Shown: piece by piece, positions 1-7,584 of the stretch
How positions within the stretch are numbered: position 1 is the first letter of the stretch
Layout: each line of letters begins with the position of its first letter
Assembly: GCA_046540835.1 (NCBI GenBank)
Contig: JBKHEL010000088.1
Span: 1 to 10,444, forward strand
Source: Coraliomargarita_B sp046540835
GTDB taxonomy: Bacteria > Verrucomicrobiota > Verrucomicrobiia > Opitutales > Coraliomargaritaceae
Reading direction: 5' to 3'
Length of the DNA stretch: 10,444 bases
Translations under genes and position numbers: made by a program
The notes under the pieces: model-generated
The model's database searches: none
What the model saw: the letters and a program-made list of their open reading frames with translations, nothing else
What the model was told of the DNA's origin: nothing

Positions 1-124
1 TGTTTCAGCGACTTCCCAACTCACCGAGCTTTGGATGGCGCCACCCAATGTTTCAGGCCGGAGACCCTTGGCCTCCCTGGATTCCACGCGCCAAAGACGC
101 ACCCCCCCGGCTTCCTCAAGCTGC

Positions 125-153
125 TTGACATGCTCTGCTATTTAAAATACCAT
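125..153 (+). promoter_or_regulatory. Candidate promoter of the toxin-antitoxin pair, possibly leaderless
   Basis: A consensus -35 hexamer TTGACA (125-130) is followed after 17 bp by TACCAT (148-153), which matches four of six -10 positions. A start site about seven bases further on would fall on the A of the antitoxin ATG at 160, and no Shine-Dalgarno sequence precedes that ATG, so the message may be leaderless. TACCAT occurs three times here (148-153, 156-161, 168-173), which could form an autoregulatory site for the AbrB-type antitoxin. The promoter is inferred from spacing only. Confidence 0.45.
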
Positions 154-159
154 TTTACC

Positions 160-432
160 ATGGAAATTACCATTGATAAGGCCGGACGTGTCGTCATTCC
201 CAAAGCATACCGCTCCAGGTTTCACTTCGACCCAGGGACCCGTATCGAATTGATCGCCGAGAACGACAGCCTGAAGTTACGCTTACCTGAGACGCGGGCA
301 ACTTTCCGGGACAAGAACGGGGTCTTGGTTCAATGCGCGGATCCATCGTCCACGGTGGATGCCACCGCCGTGATGAATCGGCTGCGTGAGGCACGGAGTT
401 TGGAAACCACAGAGTTCCCAAGCGAGCGATGA
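160..432 (+). CDS. vapB: AbrB/MazE-fold antitoxin of a VapBC-type module
   Basis: Ninety-residue protein. Residues 1-46 form a SpoVT/AbrB swapped-hairpin DNA-binding domain: the MEITIDKAGRVVIPKAYR opening is the classic family signature. The charged C-terminal half (about 47-90) is expected to bind and neutralise the toxin. The reading frame is open back to position 31, but the AbrB fold begins exactly at the ATG at 160 and the 43 residues upstream are Pro/His-rich and unlike the family, so 160 is chosen as the start. The gene overlaps the PIN toxin gene by four bases (ATGA), the usual antitoxin-first order. Antitoxins of this kind normally repress their own promoter, and the repeated TACCAT motif around the start is a possible target. 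The fold is confident; the partner is inferred from the overlap. Confidence 0.88.
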   Translation: MEITIDKAGRVVIPKAYRSRFHFDPGTRIELIAENDSLKLRLPETRATFRDKNGVLVQCADPSSTVDATAVMNRLREARSLETTEFPSER

Positions 433-863
433 GCGGTGTCTTTTTCGATACCTCGGCGCTCGTCCCGGTCGTGACGGAGCAACTGGCGAACCACCCCGGC
501 GCCCATGCACGCTTCGTTGATGAAATGAAAGCGGGGCATCCACTCTATTGCAGCACCCACACGCTCGCCGAGTGTTATGCCACGCTGACCGCACTTCCCC
601 TGCCACGGCGTATCTCCGGCCCCGAAGCCGCCCGGCTGATCGAGGTGAATTTCGCCCGCAGGCTGCAAGTGATCGAGTTGACCGCCACAGATTACCGGGA
701 AGCTATTAGCCTGTGCGCCGACTTGGGCCGCACCAGCGGCCAGATCTATGATGCCCTGCATCTGATCGCCGCTTTGAAAAAGGACTGCCAGCAGCTCTTA
801 ACCTACAATAGCACGCACTTTCGACCGCTGGCCCAAGACCGCATCCGGATTTCCCTGCCCTGA
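429..863 (+). CDS. vapC: PIN-domain ribonuclease toxin (VapC-like)
   Basis: A 144-residue PIN-domain protein, the expected length for VapC toxins, which are Mg-dependent ribonucleases that cut tRNA or rRNA when free of antitoxin. The acidic active site is visible: Asp7 in FFDTSALV, Glu48 in TLAECYATL and Asp108 in GQIYDALHLIAAL. The last conserved stretch, LLTYNSTHF (123-131), has Asn127 where many members carry Asp. The start ATG at 429 overlaps the antitoxin stop and has only a weak Shine-Dalgarno, so translation is probably coupled to the antitoxin. All core catalytic residues are present and the frame is intact, so it looks functional. The RNA target cannot be read from the sequence. Confidence 0.9.
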   Translation: MSGVFFDTSALVPVVTEQLANHPGAHARFVDEMKAGHPLYCSTHTLAECYATLTALPLPRRISGPEAARLIEVNFARRLQVIELTATDYREAISLCADLGRTSGQIYDALHLIAALKKDCQQLLTYNSTHFRPLAQDRIRISLP

Positions 864-887
864 GCGGCCCCGCCCTGCGTTGGATGG

Positions 888-918
888 GGATGCACTTCGT
901 CCATGCATTTTAAAAATG
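888..918. terminator. Weak hairpin and AT-rich dyad between convergent genes
   Basis: In the 92-bp gap between the PIN toxin and the convergent VTT gene, GGATG (888-892) can pair with CGTCC (898-902, one G-T pair). It is followed by TGCATTTTAAAA, and CATTTT/AAAATG (906-911 and 913-918) forms an AT-rich dyad around base 912. This is the only candidate for transcription termination here. The stem is short, so the call is weak. Confidence 0.25.
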
Positions 919-955
919 ATCACACCTTTGACGAGAACGGGATCGCGAATCCGCC

Positions 956-1636
956 TCAGGCCTGCTCGGCTTCGTCCGCATTCTCGACTTCGACAAAGCC
1001 GGCGTAGCGCTTGCGGAGCCATAGGCCGAGCACGGTGATGACGACAAAAGCGAAAGCCAGCAGATAGGCCCATTTCGCTTCATAGTCCACCACGGCGGCA
1101 CCGATGCCCACGGGGACGACGCTCAGCAGGAAATAGATCGACGCGCCCACGCCGACGAAAATCCGCAAAGGCAGATCGGTCAGGGCCATCAGGTAAAGCT
1201 TGGCGAAATAAGGCGGACCGGGAATCGCCGCCACTGCGGCGGTCAACCAGATGCGATGCCTTGCCCGGACCGGGGGGATGACATAGCCCGAGCGTTTTAA
1301 AAAGTCCCGCACCGCTGCCCGAAAGGATCCCCGGGCAATGAAATAGGCCGCGTAATTATGAAAAAAGATGCCTAAGCCGGACAGGACCATACCCCAGCCG
1401 AAACCGAAGCGGAAGCCGGCGAGGATCAGCATGATGCGGATCGGCACGCCGCACAGCGGCAGGACCAGAAAGCCCGCGATCACCCAGAACGCGGGTAGCC
1501 TTTCGCTGAACGCGACGATGGATTCCTGGTTGAGGCTGCCGCGATAGAAATACAAGACGCACCCGACCACGATCAGGCCAAGCGTGAACGAGAGCCATTT
1601 CGCCCGATGGCGTATAAGTGGATGCTTTTCCGTCAT
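956..1636 (-). CDS. VTT-domain (DedA/TVP38/TMEM64-like) membrane protein
   Basis: A 226-residue polytopic membrane protein with hydrophobic segments near residues 13-31, 50-72, 78-102, 130-150, 158-182 and 188-207, and a short acidic cytosolic tail. The VTT/SNARE-associated domain is recognised by the re-entrant block LPLCGVPIRIMLILAG followed by FRFGFGWGMVLSGLGIFF (residues 59-92), and the second half motif IPGPPYFAKLYLMAL (138-152) with its Pro-rich hairpin. Families with this domain include DedA proteins, undecaprenyl-phosphate flippases and eukaryotic lipid scramblases, so lipid movement across the inner membrane is the likely activity. The substrate is unknown. The ATG overlaps the stop of the phosphodiesterase fusion by ATGA and lacks a good Shine-Dalgarno, pointing to coupled translation as the last gene of the operon. 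Confidence 0.82.
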   Translation of the reverse strand: MTEKHPLIRHRAKWLSFTLGLIVVGCVLYFYRGSLNQESIVAFSERLPAFWVIAGFLVLPLCGVPIRIMLILAGFRFGFGWGMVLSGLGIFFHNYAAYFIARGSFRAAVRDFLKRSGYVIPPVRARHRIWLTAAVAAIPGPPYFAKLYLMALTDLPLRIFVGVGASIYFLLSVVPVGIGAAVVDYEAKWAYLLAFAFVVITVLGLWLRKRYAGFVEVENADEAEQA

Positions 1637-4059
1637 TTCAGCTTTGCCAATGAAAGTTCCGCGCAGAGAGGCAGGTGGTCGGACGCCACGCTTGCGGTTC
1701 TGGTTCTCGGCACTTCCACCTGCCGGACTTCGAAGTGATCGCTCAGGAAAATATGGTCCAGGCGGAACAGGGGCAGGACCGAGGGAAAGCCCGGACGGGC
1801 GCGGACATCGCCGACCTCTTGCCAGACATCGTTGAGAGACTGCGTCAAACGGCGGTAGACCCGAGAGCGGGGACGGGAATTAAAATCGCCGCACAGGATC
1901 ACCGGTTCGTCGGCCGGAATCCCGCCCAGCCAATGCTCGCCCAGGAGCCGCGCGGCCTGCTCCGTTCGCTCGCCGCGGCCCAGCCCAAAGTGGGTATTGA
2001 TGAAATAAAAGGGCCGTCCTTCCTCCGGCAGAATCCGCAGGCAGATGGCGCCGCGCCCCTCCCGCCTGCGGGCCGCCGGCGTAAGGAAGCCGGCCCGGAT
2101 TTGTTGGAAGGGGTATTTGGAGAAAATGGCGATGCCGTAGCCCTCCCCTTCCTTTTCCAACATGGTTTGAAAGACATGGTCCATCCGCAAATGGCGGGCG
2201 ATCAGGTGCGCCTGATCCTGGCTGCCGCTGGAGGCGCGATGGGCGTCCACTTCCTGCACCGCCACGAGGTCCGGATCGCAGGCATTGATCACCCGGGCGA
2301 TGCGTTCCGGGCGGACTTTCCCGTCGAGTCCGCGGCAGCTGTGCAGATTGTAGCACATCACCCGGAGGCTGCTGTCCGCGCCCGGCCTCGGCGGGGCCTC
2401 GGGGACGCGTTCGACTCTGGGCCCGTCGTCGCCGAGGTAGTGGAGCGCGATTTTGCGCAGTTCCTCGCCGCGCACCCGCCGGGCCGTGCCTGGCAAATGG
2501 GCGATATGCCAGCGCCGGATACGGTCCGGCAGAAGGAGAAAGCCGTGCGTCTCCTCCGGACCCGGCCCGGCGTGGGCACCGTTTTCCAGCGGAAAACTGA
2601 GCGCCGCCCGCACGGGGTCCCAGCCACTGATGACAAAATCGCCGGCGTCGGGATGTCGGCACAATTCTTCCGTATCCTGAGCCACTTCATCCGGAAAGGG
2701 ATGATCGGCTCCAAAGACATGCTTTTGGTCTTTCAGGACTTCCCATTCGCCCTGAGAATTGAAGGCGCGGGTCACTCCATGCTTGCCCGGGAAAAGGACT
2801 AAAGGAACCCCTGCGGCAACGAGCTTCCGGGCGTAGGCCGCTTTCTCCCTATCGTTCAATTCACGCGGGACATAGATATGTCCGATCGGCCCCATCGCAG
2901 TCACGATGATTTGGTTCGCCACATCGGGAGTCAAACGGGTGTGCCTTGTCTCGCCGCCCCGCAATCCCAGCAAAGCCTCGCAGCGTTCCACCGTCTGCCC
3001 CATCAGTTCGGGGACCGGATCCGGCCGTTGCCAGACCTCGAGACCGGCCGTCCGGCCGTCGGCGAACACCTCCGAGAGCGCGGCCCGCAGCGAGCGTCCG
3101 TTCCGCCGCTCGAAAGGCTCCGTGCGCTCCTGCCCGTGGTCGGAATAAATGATCAATTCATAATCGCGATAGTCCGAGCGGTGCGCACCCCGGTAGATGT
3201 CGCGGATCGCGTCGTCGATCCCTTTCAGGGACCAATGCGCGAAGGCCGAATCCGGGCCGCGGCGATGGGCCTGTTCGTCGTAGCCGAGGAAATTCGCATG
3301 CACGATCCGCTCGCCGCGTTCGATATCCAATAAAACCCGAAACCGAATCAATTCGCGGAGCAGCACACAGACACCGATCCGGGTGGGCACGAATTGAAAC
3401 TCTTTGATGAAATTCCGGCGACGGTAGAGGCCTTTGAAAAAATCGACCAGGGCCAGGGCGAACTCCAGCAAGGCGAGCCCGAGCATGCGCAGGATCTTCG
3501 GCGCGTAAACCAGACTCAAGAGGAGCGATTTGAGGGGGTGCAGCTTCCGCAGAATCGCGTTCGGGGCGAAATCCTCGGCGCAGTAGCGCGAGCGTGCGGC
3601 ACCGGCCCGATAGACGTTGGAATAACTGCGCCCGCCCTCCAATAGCGCAGGCCCGGCTTCTTGTTCCAGTTTCGCGCCCATTTCCGTGGCCACGTCGGCC
3701 TCATACATCTTGGCGGCCCGCCCCGTCGTGCGCTGCAGAAAATGAAAGGCCGGCACCGCCCCGCGCCGACTGAAAAAGATTTCTCCCTGCACGGCGGGCG
3801 TGGTCGAGGGCATACCGGAATAAAAACTTTCGAGGGTAAAATGCCGCTCCTCAATCAAGCGCTTCAGGAAGGGGAGCCGCCCCTTTTTCAGGGCCGCCTC
3901 CATCTGGGTGCGCGAAAGGCCGTCGACTTGAAGCATGATAAGCCCCGGCTGCTCCGAGCTGCCCCGCGCCACTTTGTGGCCAAACAGGTGCGCGGCCAGT
4001 CGGCTCCGGCTGATTTTTTTCCGCAGCCTCCGCGTGCCCTCGGAAACTCGACTAATCAA
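1633..4059 (-). CDS. Fusion of alkaline-phosphatase-superfamily phosphodiesterase and EEP-family phosphoesterase
   Basis: An 808-residue two-domain protein. Residues 38-545 are a type I phosphodiesterase/nucleotide-pyrophosphatase-like domain with the metal ligands in order: Asp46 (LQVDGLS), a Thr nucleophile at 86 or 87 (MPSTTPAVQG), Asp261 and His265 (GYDEQAH), Asp307-His308 (YSDHGQ), and His496 or His505 in GAHAGPGPEETHG. Residues 565-805 are an endonuclease/exonuclease/phosphatase domain with Asn571 (YNLHS), Glu603 (QEVD), His690 (NTHFG), Asp725/Asn727 (GDFN), Asp768 (LDHI) and Asp794-His795 (SDHLP). Both active sites look complete. A strongly hydrophobic stretch at about 179-211 lies inside the first domain and may dip into the membrane; no signal peptide is seen. 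The start is TTG at 4059, chosen because GGAGGT sits five bases upstream; it overlaps the glycosyltransferase stop by eight bases. EEP proteins include phospholipid-cleaving sphingomyelinases, so a lipid phosphodiester substrate is plausible but inferred. Confidence 0.88.
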   Translation of the reverse strand: MISRVSEGTRRLRKKISRSRLAAHLFGHKVARGSSEQPGLIMLQVDGLSRTQMEAALKKGRLPFLKRLIEERHFTLESFYSGMPSTTPAVQGEIFFSRRGAVPAFHFLQRTTGRAAKMYEADVATEMGAKLEQEAGPALLEGGRSYSNVYRAGAARSRYCAEDFAPNAILRKLHPLKSLLLSLVYAPKILRMLGLALLEFALALVDFFKGLYRRRNFIKEFQFVPTRIGVCVLLRELIRFRVLLDIERGERIVHANFLGYDEQAHRRGPDSAFAHWSLKGIDDAIRDIYRGAHRSDYRDYELIIYSDHGQERTEPFERRNGRSLRAALSEVFADGRTAGLEVWQRPDPVPELMGQTVERCEALLGLRGGETRHTRLTPDVANQIIVTAMGPIGHIYVPRELNDREKAAYARKLVAAGVPLVLFPGKHGVTRAFNSQGEWEVLKDQKHVFGADHPFPDEVAQDTEELCRHPDAGDFVISGWDPVRAALSFPLENGAHAGPGPEETHGFLLLPDRIRRWHIAHLPGTARRVRGEELRKIALHYLGDDGPRVERVPEAPPRPGADSSLRVMCYNLHSCRGLDGKVRPERIARVINACDPDLVAVQEVDAHRASSGSQDQAHLIARHLRMDHVFQTMLEKEGEGYGIAIFSKYPFQQIRAGFLTPAARRREGRGAICLRILPEEGRPFYFINTHFGLGRGERTEQAARLLGEHWLGGIPADEPVILCGDFNSRPRSRVYRRLTQSLNDVWQEVGDVRARPGFPSVLPLFRLDHIFLSDHFEVRQVEVPRTRTASVASDHLPLCAELSLAKLK

Positions 4060-5341
4060 GCGACACCTCCGGGTTTTTTTCGCGCTCGAACGCAGCCCGA
4101 ATGGCGGCGGATTTGGCCGCCACGAGTTCCCACTCGACTTCGAGATCGGCTAACAAACGCTGCCAGAAATCCGGCAGTTCAGCGACCGCGCCGCGCCGGT
4201 GTTCGGCCGCCATGCGTTCATACGCGTCCAGCATTTTCTCGGCACAGACAGCGGTGTCGTAGTCTTTCGCGGTTTTACGGGCCGCCTCCGAATATCGGCG
4301 TAGGGACGCCGCGTCCCCGAAGATCGCGGTCAAGCTTTCGGTGAATGTTGCGGCCGGGGCATCGGACAGCAGCAGGATGCCGTTGCGCCCGTCTTCGACG
4401 ACCTCGCGCACGCCGGGTCCATCGAGAGCCACCACGGGTTTGCCGGAGGCCATGGCTTCGGCCAAGACGATCCCCTGCGTCTCCGTCTGGGAGGCAAAGA
4501 CAAAGCAGTCCATCGCCGCATACGCGTCCCTCAGCTCCTGGCCGGAAAGCTTGCCCACCGAGTAAATCTGGCTCCTGCCCGCGTCCCTTTCGAGGATCGC
4601 AAGCATATCGTCACGGGCATCACCGTCCCCGACGATCAAAAAGGCCGCCTCCGGGTTCCGTTTGAGGTAGCCGCCCACGGCTTCGGCCAGATAGAGGAGG
4701 TTCTTTTCTTCCGCCAGCCGTCCCACCGTGCCGACAACTTTCGTGTCGGGCGAAATCCCCCGCGCTTCGCGAAAGGCGGCACCGTCGCTGCCGGCGAAGG
4801 CCTCGAAGTCGATGCCGGTCGGAATCGCTTGGATCGGTGTTTCCACGCCGCGCGCTTGCAACAGTTTGGCAATGCTCTCGCTGGGGGCGATAATCCGGTC
4901 GCATAAATTGCAATACTCGGTGGAAAGGCCTACCGCCATGCGCTTCAAGGCCGGCGAATCGAAGGGAACGTAATGGGTGTAGCGCTCATAGAGGGTGTGG
5001 TGGGTGAAAAGGATCGGCACCGCCAGACGCCGGGCCACCCGCAGGGCCGCGTCGCCCAAGAGAAAGGGATGGTGGCTGTGCACGACATCCGCGCCAAAGT
5101 CCTCCACAAACTGCCAGATTGTATTCGGAATAGGGATACGCACACTAAAATCGCTGCCGTTGAAATTCTGGATGGCCGGCACCCGCAACACATCCGGATC
5201 GTCTTCGGCCCCCTCGAACTCGGGGGCGATGATGCGCACCTCGTGGCCGCGCTCGCGGAAGCTCTCTTCGAGCGTCTGCACGGATTTTGCGACCCCTCCG
5301 ACGTGGGGGAGGTAGGTATTCGTAAAAAAGAGGATATTCAT
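4052..5341 (-). CDS. GT4 glycosyltransferase, diacylglycerol-glucosyltransferase-like
   Basis: A 429-residue retaining glycosyltransferase of the GT-B fold, family GT4. The N-terminal acceptor domain opens with MNILFFTNTYLPHVGGVAKS, including the Gly-Gly-Val loop; the donor domain carries GRLAEEKN (207-214, Arg208 and Lys213 expected to bind the nucleotide phosphates) and the EX7E motif Glu287-Glu295 in TETQGIVLAEAMASGKP. The TETQG form is typical of 1,2-diacylglycerol 3-glucosyltransferases and related glycolipid enzymes as I remember them, so a membrane-lipid acceptor is favoured, with a UDP-sugar as donor. A helical tail (about 381-429) follows the fold. The frame is open upstream to 5617, but the fold starts at the ATG at 5341, which overlaps the preceding stop by ATGA. 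Family assignment is firm; acceptor specificity is inferred. An alternative role is glycosylation of another lipid or a polysaccharide. Confidence 0.88.
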   Translation of the reverse strand: MNILFFTNTYLPHVGGVAKSVQTLEESFRERGHEVRIIAPEFEGAEDDPDVLRVPAIQNFNGSDFSVRIPIPNTIWQFVEDFGADVVHSHHPFLLGDAALRVARRLAVPILFTHHTLYERYTHYVPFDSPALKRMAVGLSTEYCNLCDRIIAPSESIAKLLQARGVETPIQAIPTGIDFEAFAGSDGAAFREARGISPDTKVVGTVGRLAEEKNLLYLAEAVGGYLKRNPEAAFLIVGDGDARDDMLAILERDAGRSQIYSVGKLSGQELRDAYAAMDCFVFASQTETQGIVLAEAMASGKPVVALDGPGVREVVEDGRNGILLLSDAPAATFTESLTAIFGDAASLRRYSEAARKTAKDYDTAVCAEKMLDAYERMAAEHRRGAVAELPDFWQRLLADLEVEWELVAAKSAAIRAAFEREKNPEVSLD

Positions 5342-7578
5342 GACGAATGGGAATCCAGACGATAGGTAAAATCCGCGGTTTCGGATGCGGTGTAACCCTC
5401 GACCGCGACCACGATGCGGGGCCTTTCCTCCCGCCAGGCGCCTTCGACGAAGACCTGCCCATCGTGCACACGCACGGTAACCGGCCCCCATGCCGTCAGA
5501 CTGGGGCCGAAGCGCAGCTCCCCGCCCGCCTCCAGCCACTCCGGCAGAATGCCCGAGCCAATGACGAGATGATCCGCCTCCTCGCGGACGAAGCAATTTC
5601 GCAGCATCATGATCCATTCAGCCGCCGCCCAGCCATGCTGGCCGTCGCCCATGCAGCCGCCCAGCGTGAGCGGATGAATCGCTTCGGGCCATTGCCCGGT
5701 GGGCGTCGCCAGCGCCGCCACCCGCCGAATAATGTCGGCATAGCCGGGATCACCCGCCCGCAGCAGGGTCTGCGCGAGATCCAGACTCAAATACGCGTTG
5801 ATGCCCGAATGAATCATCTCCTGGAAAAAGCCGCCCCGGTAGAAGCAGTTGCCGATCAGGAATCCCGCCGTTTTCATCATGCGCTCGTCGCCGGGCGAAA
5901 AGAGTTGCAGCGGATAATCGGCCACCATGGAACCGATGGCTCCGGCATCCAGACGCCGCCCCGGAGCGGCGGGAATCGCCCCGCGGGATCGGCGCTCGGG
6001 AATCTGCCCGACACTCGCACGGATGCTCTCTGCGAAGGCTTCGGCCAGCGCCGACGCTTCCTCGGCGGCTTCCGCATCGCCCCGGTGCTGCCAATACCGC
6101 GCCATGGCCTCGAGGCCGCCCCAGGCCCAGAAATCGTCCCAGTAATAGTAGTCGTTGGGCCCCAAGTGCTCCGCGCTGAATCCGGCTGGCAGCAAGCCGG
6201 CCGTGCCATCCGTGCGCTTCGCCGGAAGCCGCTTGCGCTCCAGCCAGCGGACCGCCTTGCGCAGGGCCTTACTCAGGTCGGGGTCGAGTTCGCGCCCGGT
6301 CAGCTCGGCAAAACGCGCCGCGATCCAAAGCACTTGACCGTTCGAGTCCCACTCCCCTTCCTGGGAGAGGAAATAGCCCAGTGCGGTTTGCCGCCCCGGA
6401 AAGGTGTCCAGCACCCGCTTGGCGCGCTTCGACTGATTGATGGCTAACAAGGGATGCAGCATGAGGCAGGCATCCCGAAACCAGAAACGCCGGTAGGTGT
6501 AGGGGCCCGGAATCAAATCGTCGGCTGACAAGAGCAGGAGCGTCTTGACGGCGGCATCATAGAGAAACTGCATGCGCGCATCGGGGATCCGCAGTTGGGC
6601 CGTCCCCTCCATCGCGGACGGCCAGGATTGCTCGCGGGCTTTCTCCGCCGGGATTTGCTTCACGTGCGGATCCAAGCCGACCGAGACCTCCAGCTCCCGC
6701 GCTTGCCCGCCTTTCAGACGAAAGAGCGCCACCCCGGTGGCCATGCCCACGTCGCAGCTCACCTCCTGTCGCTCCTCTCCGTCTGCCAGATCGAGGAAGA
6801 TGTCGCCGTCGGCATAATGCGCCATGCGGAAGCCATCGGCAGCGGTGTCGAAGTGAACACTTGAGTCATCATTCACCCGGATTTCCTGCTTCGAGGCCTC
6901 CGCGCGAATCTGGTGGATAAACTGAATGCCCTCCGGATTGTAGGGCCGGATCGCCACCACGAGCCATCCGTCCAAGTCCGAATGCGCCCGCACGCGGGTC
7001 ACGGCCTCCGGCTGGGGATTCCGACCTGCGAGCATGTGGGTCGCCAGGTCCAGCTGCATGCCCTCGATCTTACAGGCGGTCGAAACCTTCAGTTCGGGCT
7101 CCAAGTGCAAGCGCTGGGTCACCGTCTCGTCTTCCAATTGACTCGGCAGTAACTGCTTTGCCTCCGAAATGATCCAGAAATCCAGCGACCAGCCGTCATA
7201 CAAGGAGGTGACCAAGCCGCGCGGGTCCACGATGGGATAGACGGCAAAGTCAGGCAGCCCGACCGCCGTCCAGTTGCGGTGCGTCAGGTTGATGTGGCTG
7301 AACGAAAAGGCACGCGGCACGAAGGAACGACTCTCCGGATTAAACTGCCGCTCCACCCAGTAGGGCCAGACCCAGTCCAGATTATGCTGGATCGCCTTGG
7401 AGTTGACCAGCCCCCGCGCATGAAAGACGATGCCGGCGCGAAGTAATTCGAGCGGCTCCGCCACCTCCGAGGGTTGCGCGAAACGCCGCATCCGTGCCAT
7501 CAGCATCGCCGGGTCCATCACGCCGTAATGCCGCGCGGCGCGCTTGACGAAGAATTTCCATGGAAGAAATCGGAACAT
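5338..7578 (-). CDS. Six-hairpin glycosidase-like protein (GH15/amylo-glucosidase-type fold)
   Basis: A 746-residue protein with no signal peptide, so probably cytosolic. It appears to have an N-terminal beta-rich domain (about 50-320), an alpha/alpha barrel (about 330-665) and a short beta C-terminus. The barrel shows patterns of six-hairpin glycosidases: YRRFWFRDA (362-370), EWDSNGQVLW (409-418), YYYWDDFWAWGGLEAMARYW (477-496), WPEAIHP (630-636) and GDGQHGWAAAEW (644-655). Glu409, Asp411, the Asp pair at 481-482 and Glu632 are candidate catalytic acids; I cannot say which act. I recall similar unnamed proteins in proteobacteria beside glycosyltransferases. An in-frame stop immediately upstream fixes the ATG at 7578 or a later Met (21, 25, 27). 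No Shine-Dalgarno is visible. It is the first large gene of the operon, so it may trim or recycle a glucan or glycolipid headgroup; the substrate is not known. Confidence 0.72.
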   Translation of the reverse strand: MFRFLPWKFFVKRAARHYGVMDPAMLMARMRRFAQPSEVAEPLELLRAGIVFHARGLVNSKAIQHNLDWVWPYWVERQFNPESRSFVPRAFSFSHINLTHRNWTAVGLPDFAVYPIVDPRGLVTSLYDGWSLDFWIISEAKQLLPSQLEDETVTQRLHLEPELKVSTACKIEGMQLDLATHMLAGRNPQPEAVTRVRAHSDLDGWLVVAIRPYNPEGIQFIHQIRAEASKQEIRVNDDSSVHFDTAADGFRMAHYADGDIFLDLADGEERQEVSCDVGMATGVALFRLKGGQARELEVSVGLDPHVKQIPAEKAREQSWPSAMEGTAQLRIPDARMQFLYDAAVKTLLLLSADDLIPGPYTYRRFWFRDACLMLHPLLAINQSKRAKRVLDTFPGRQTALGYFLSQEGEWDSNGQVLWIAARFAELTGRELDPDLSKALRKAVRWLERKRLPAKRTDGTAGLLPAGFSAEHLGPNDYYYWDDFWAWGGLEAMARYWQHRGDAEAAEEASALAEAFAESIRASVGQIPERRSRGAIPAAPGRRLDAGAIGSMVADYPLQLFSPGDERMMKTAGFLIGNCFYRGGFFQEMIHSGINAYLSLDLAQTLLRAGDPGYADIIRRVAALATPTGQWPEAIHPLTLGGCMGDGQHGWAAAEWIMMLRNCFVREEADHLVIGSGILPEWLEAGGELRFGPSLTAWGPVTVRVHDGQVFVEGAWREERPRIVVAVEGYTASETADFTYRLDSHSS

Positions 7579-7584
7579 CGAAAG

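Noticed and set aside
31..159. N-terminal extension of the antitoxin frame and possible gene at the left edge
   Set aside because: The Pro/His-rich translation does not resemble AbrB proteins; on the minus strand a frame is open to the edge, but nothing in it is recognisable.
1675..2802. Long plus-strand open frame (375 codons) opposite the PDE-EEP gene
   Set aside because: It is antisense to conserved catalytic motifs of the EEP domain and has no recognisable domain; long antisense frames are expected in GC-rich coding DNA.
5342..5617. N-terminal extension of the glycosyltransferase frame
   Set aside because: The 92 extra residues are antisense-like, Gly/Arg-rich and out of frame within the preceding gene; the GT4 fold starts at 5341 with an ATGA overlap.
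5347..6447. Plus-strand open frame of 366 codons opposite the glycosidase-like gene
   Set aside because: Arg/Pro/His-rich translation without domain features, entirely antisense to a gene with clear motifs.
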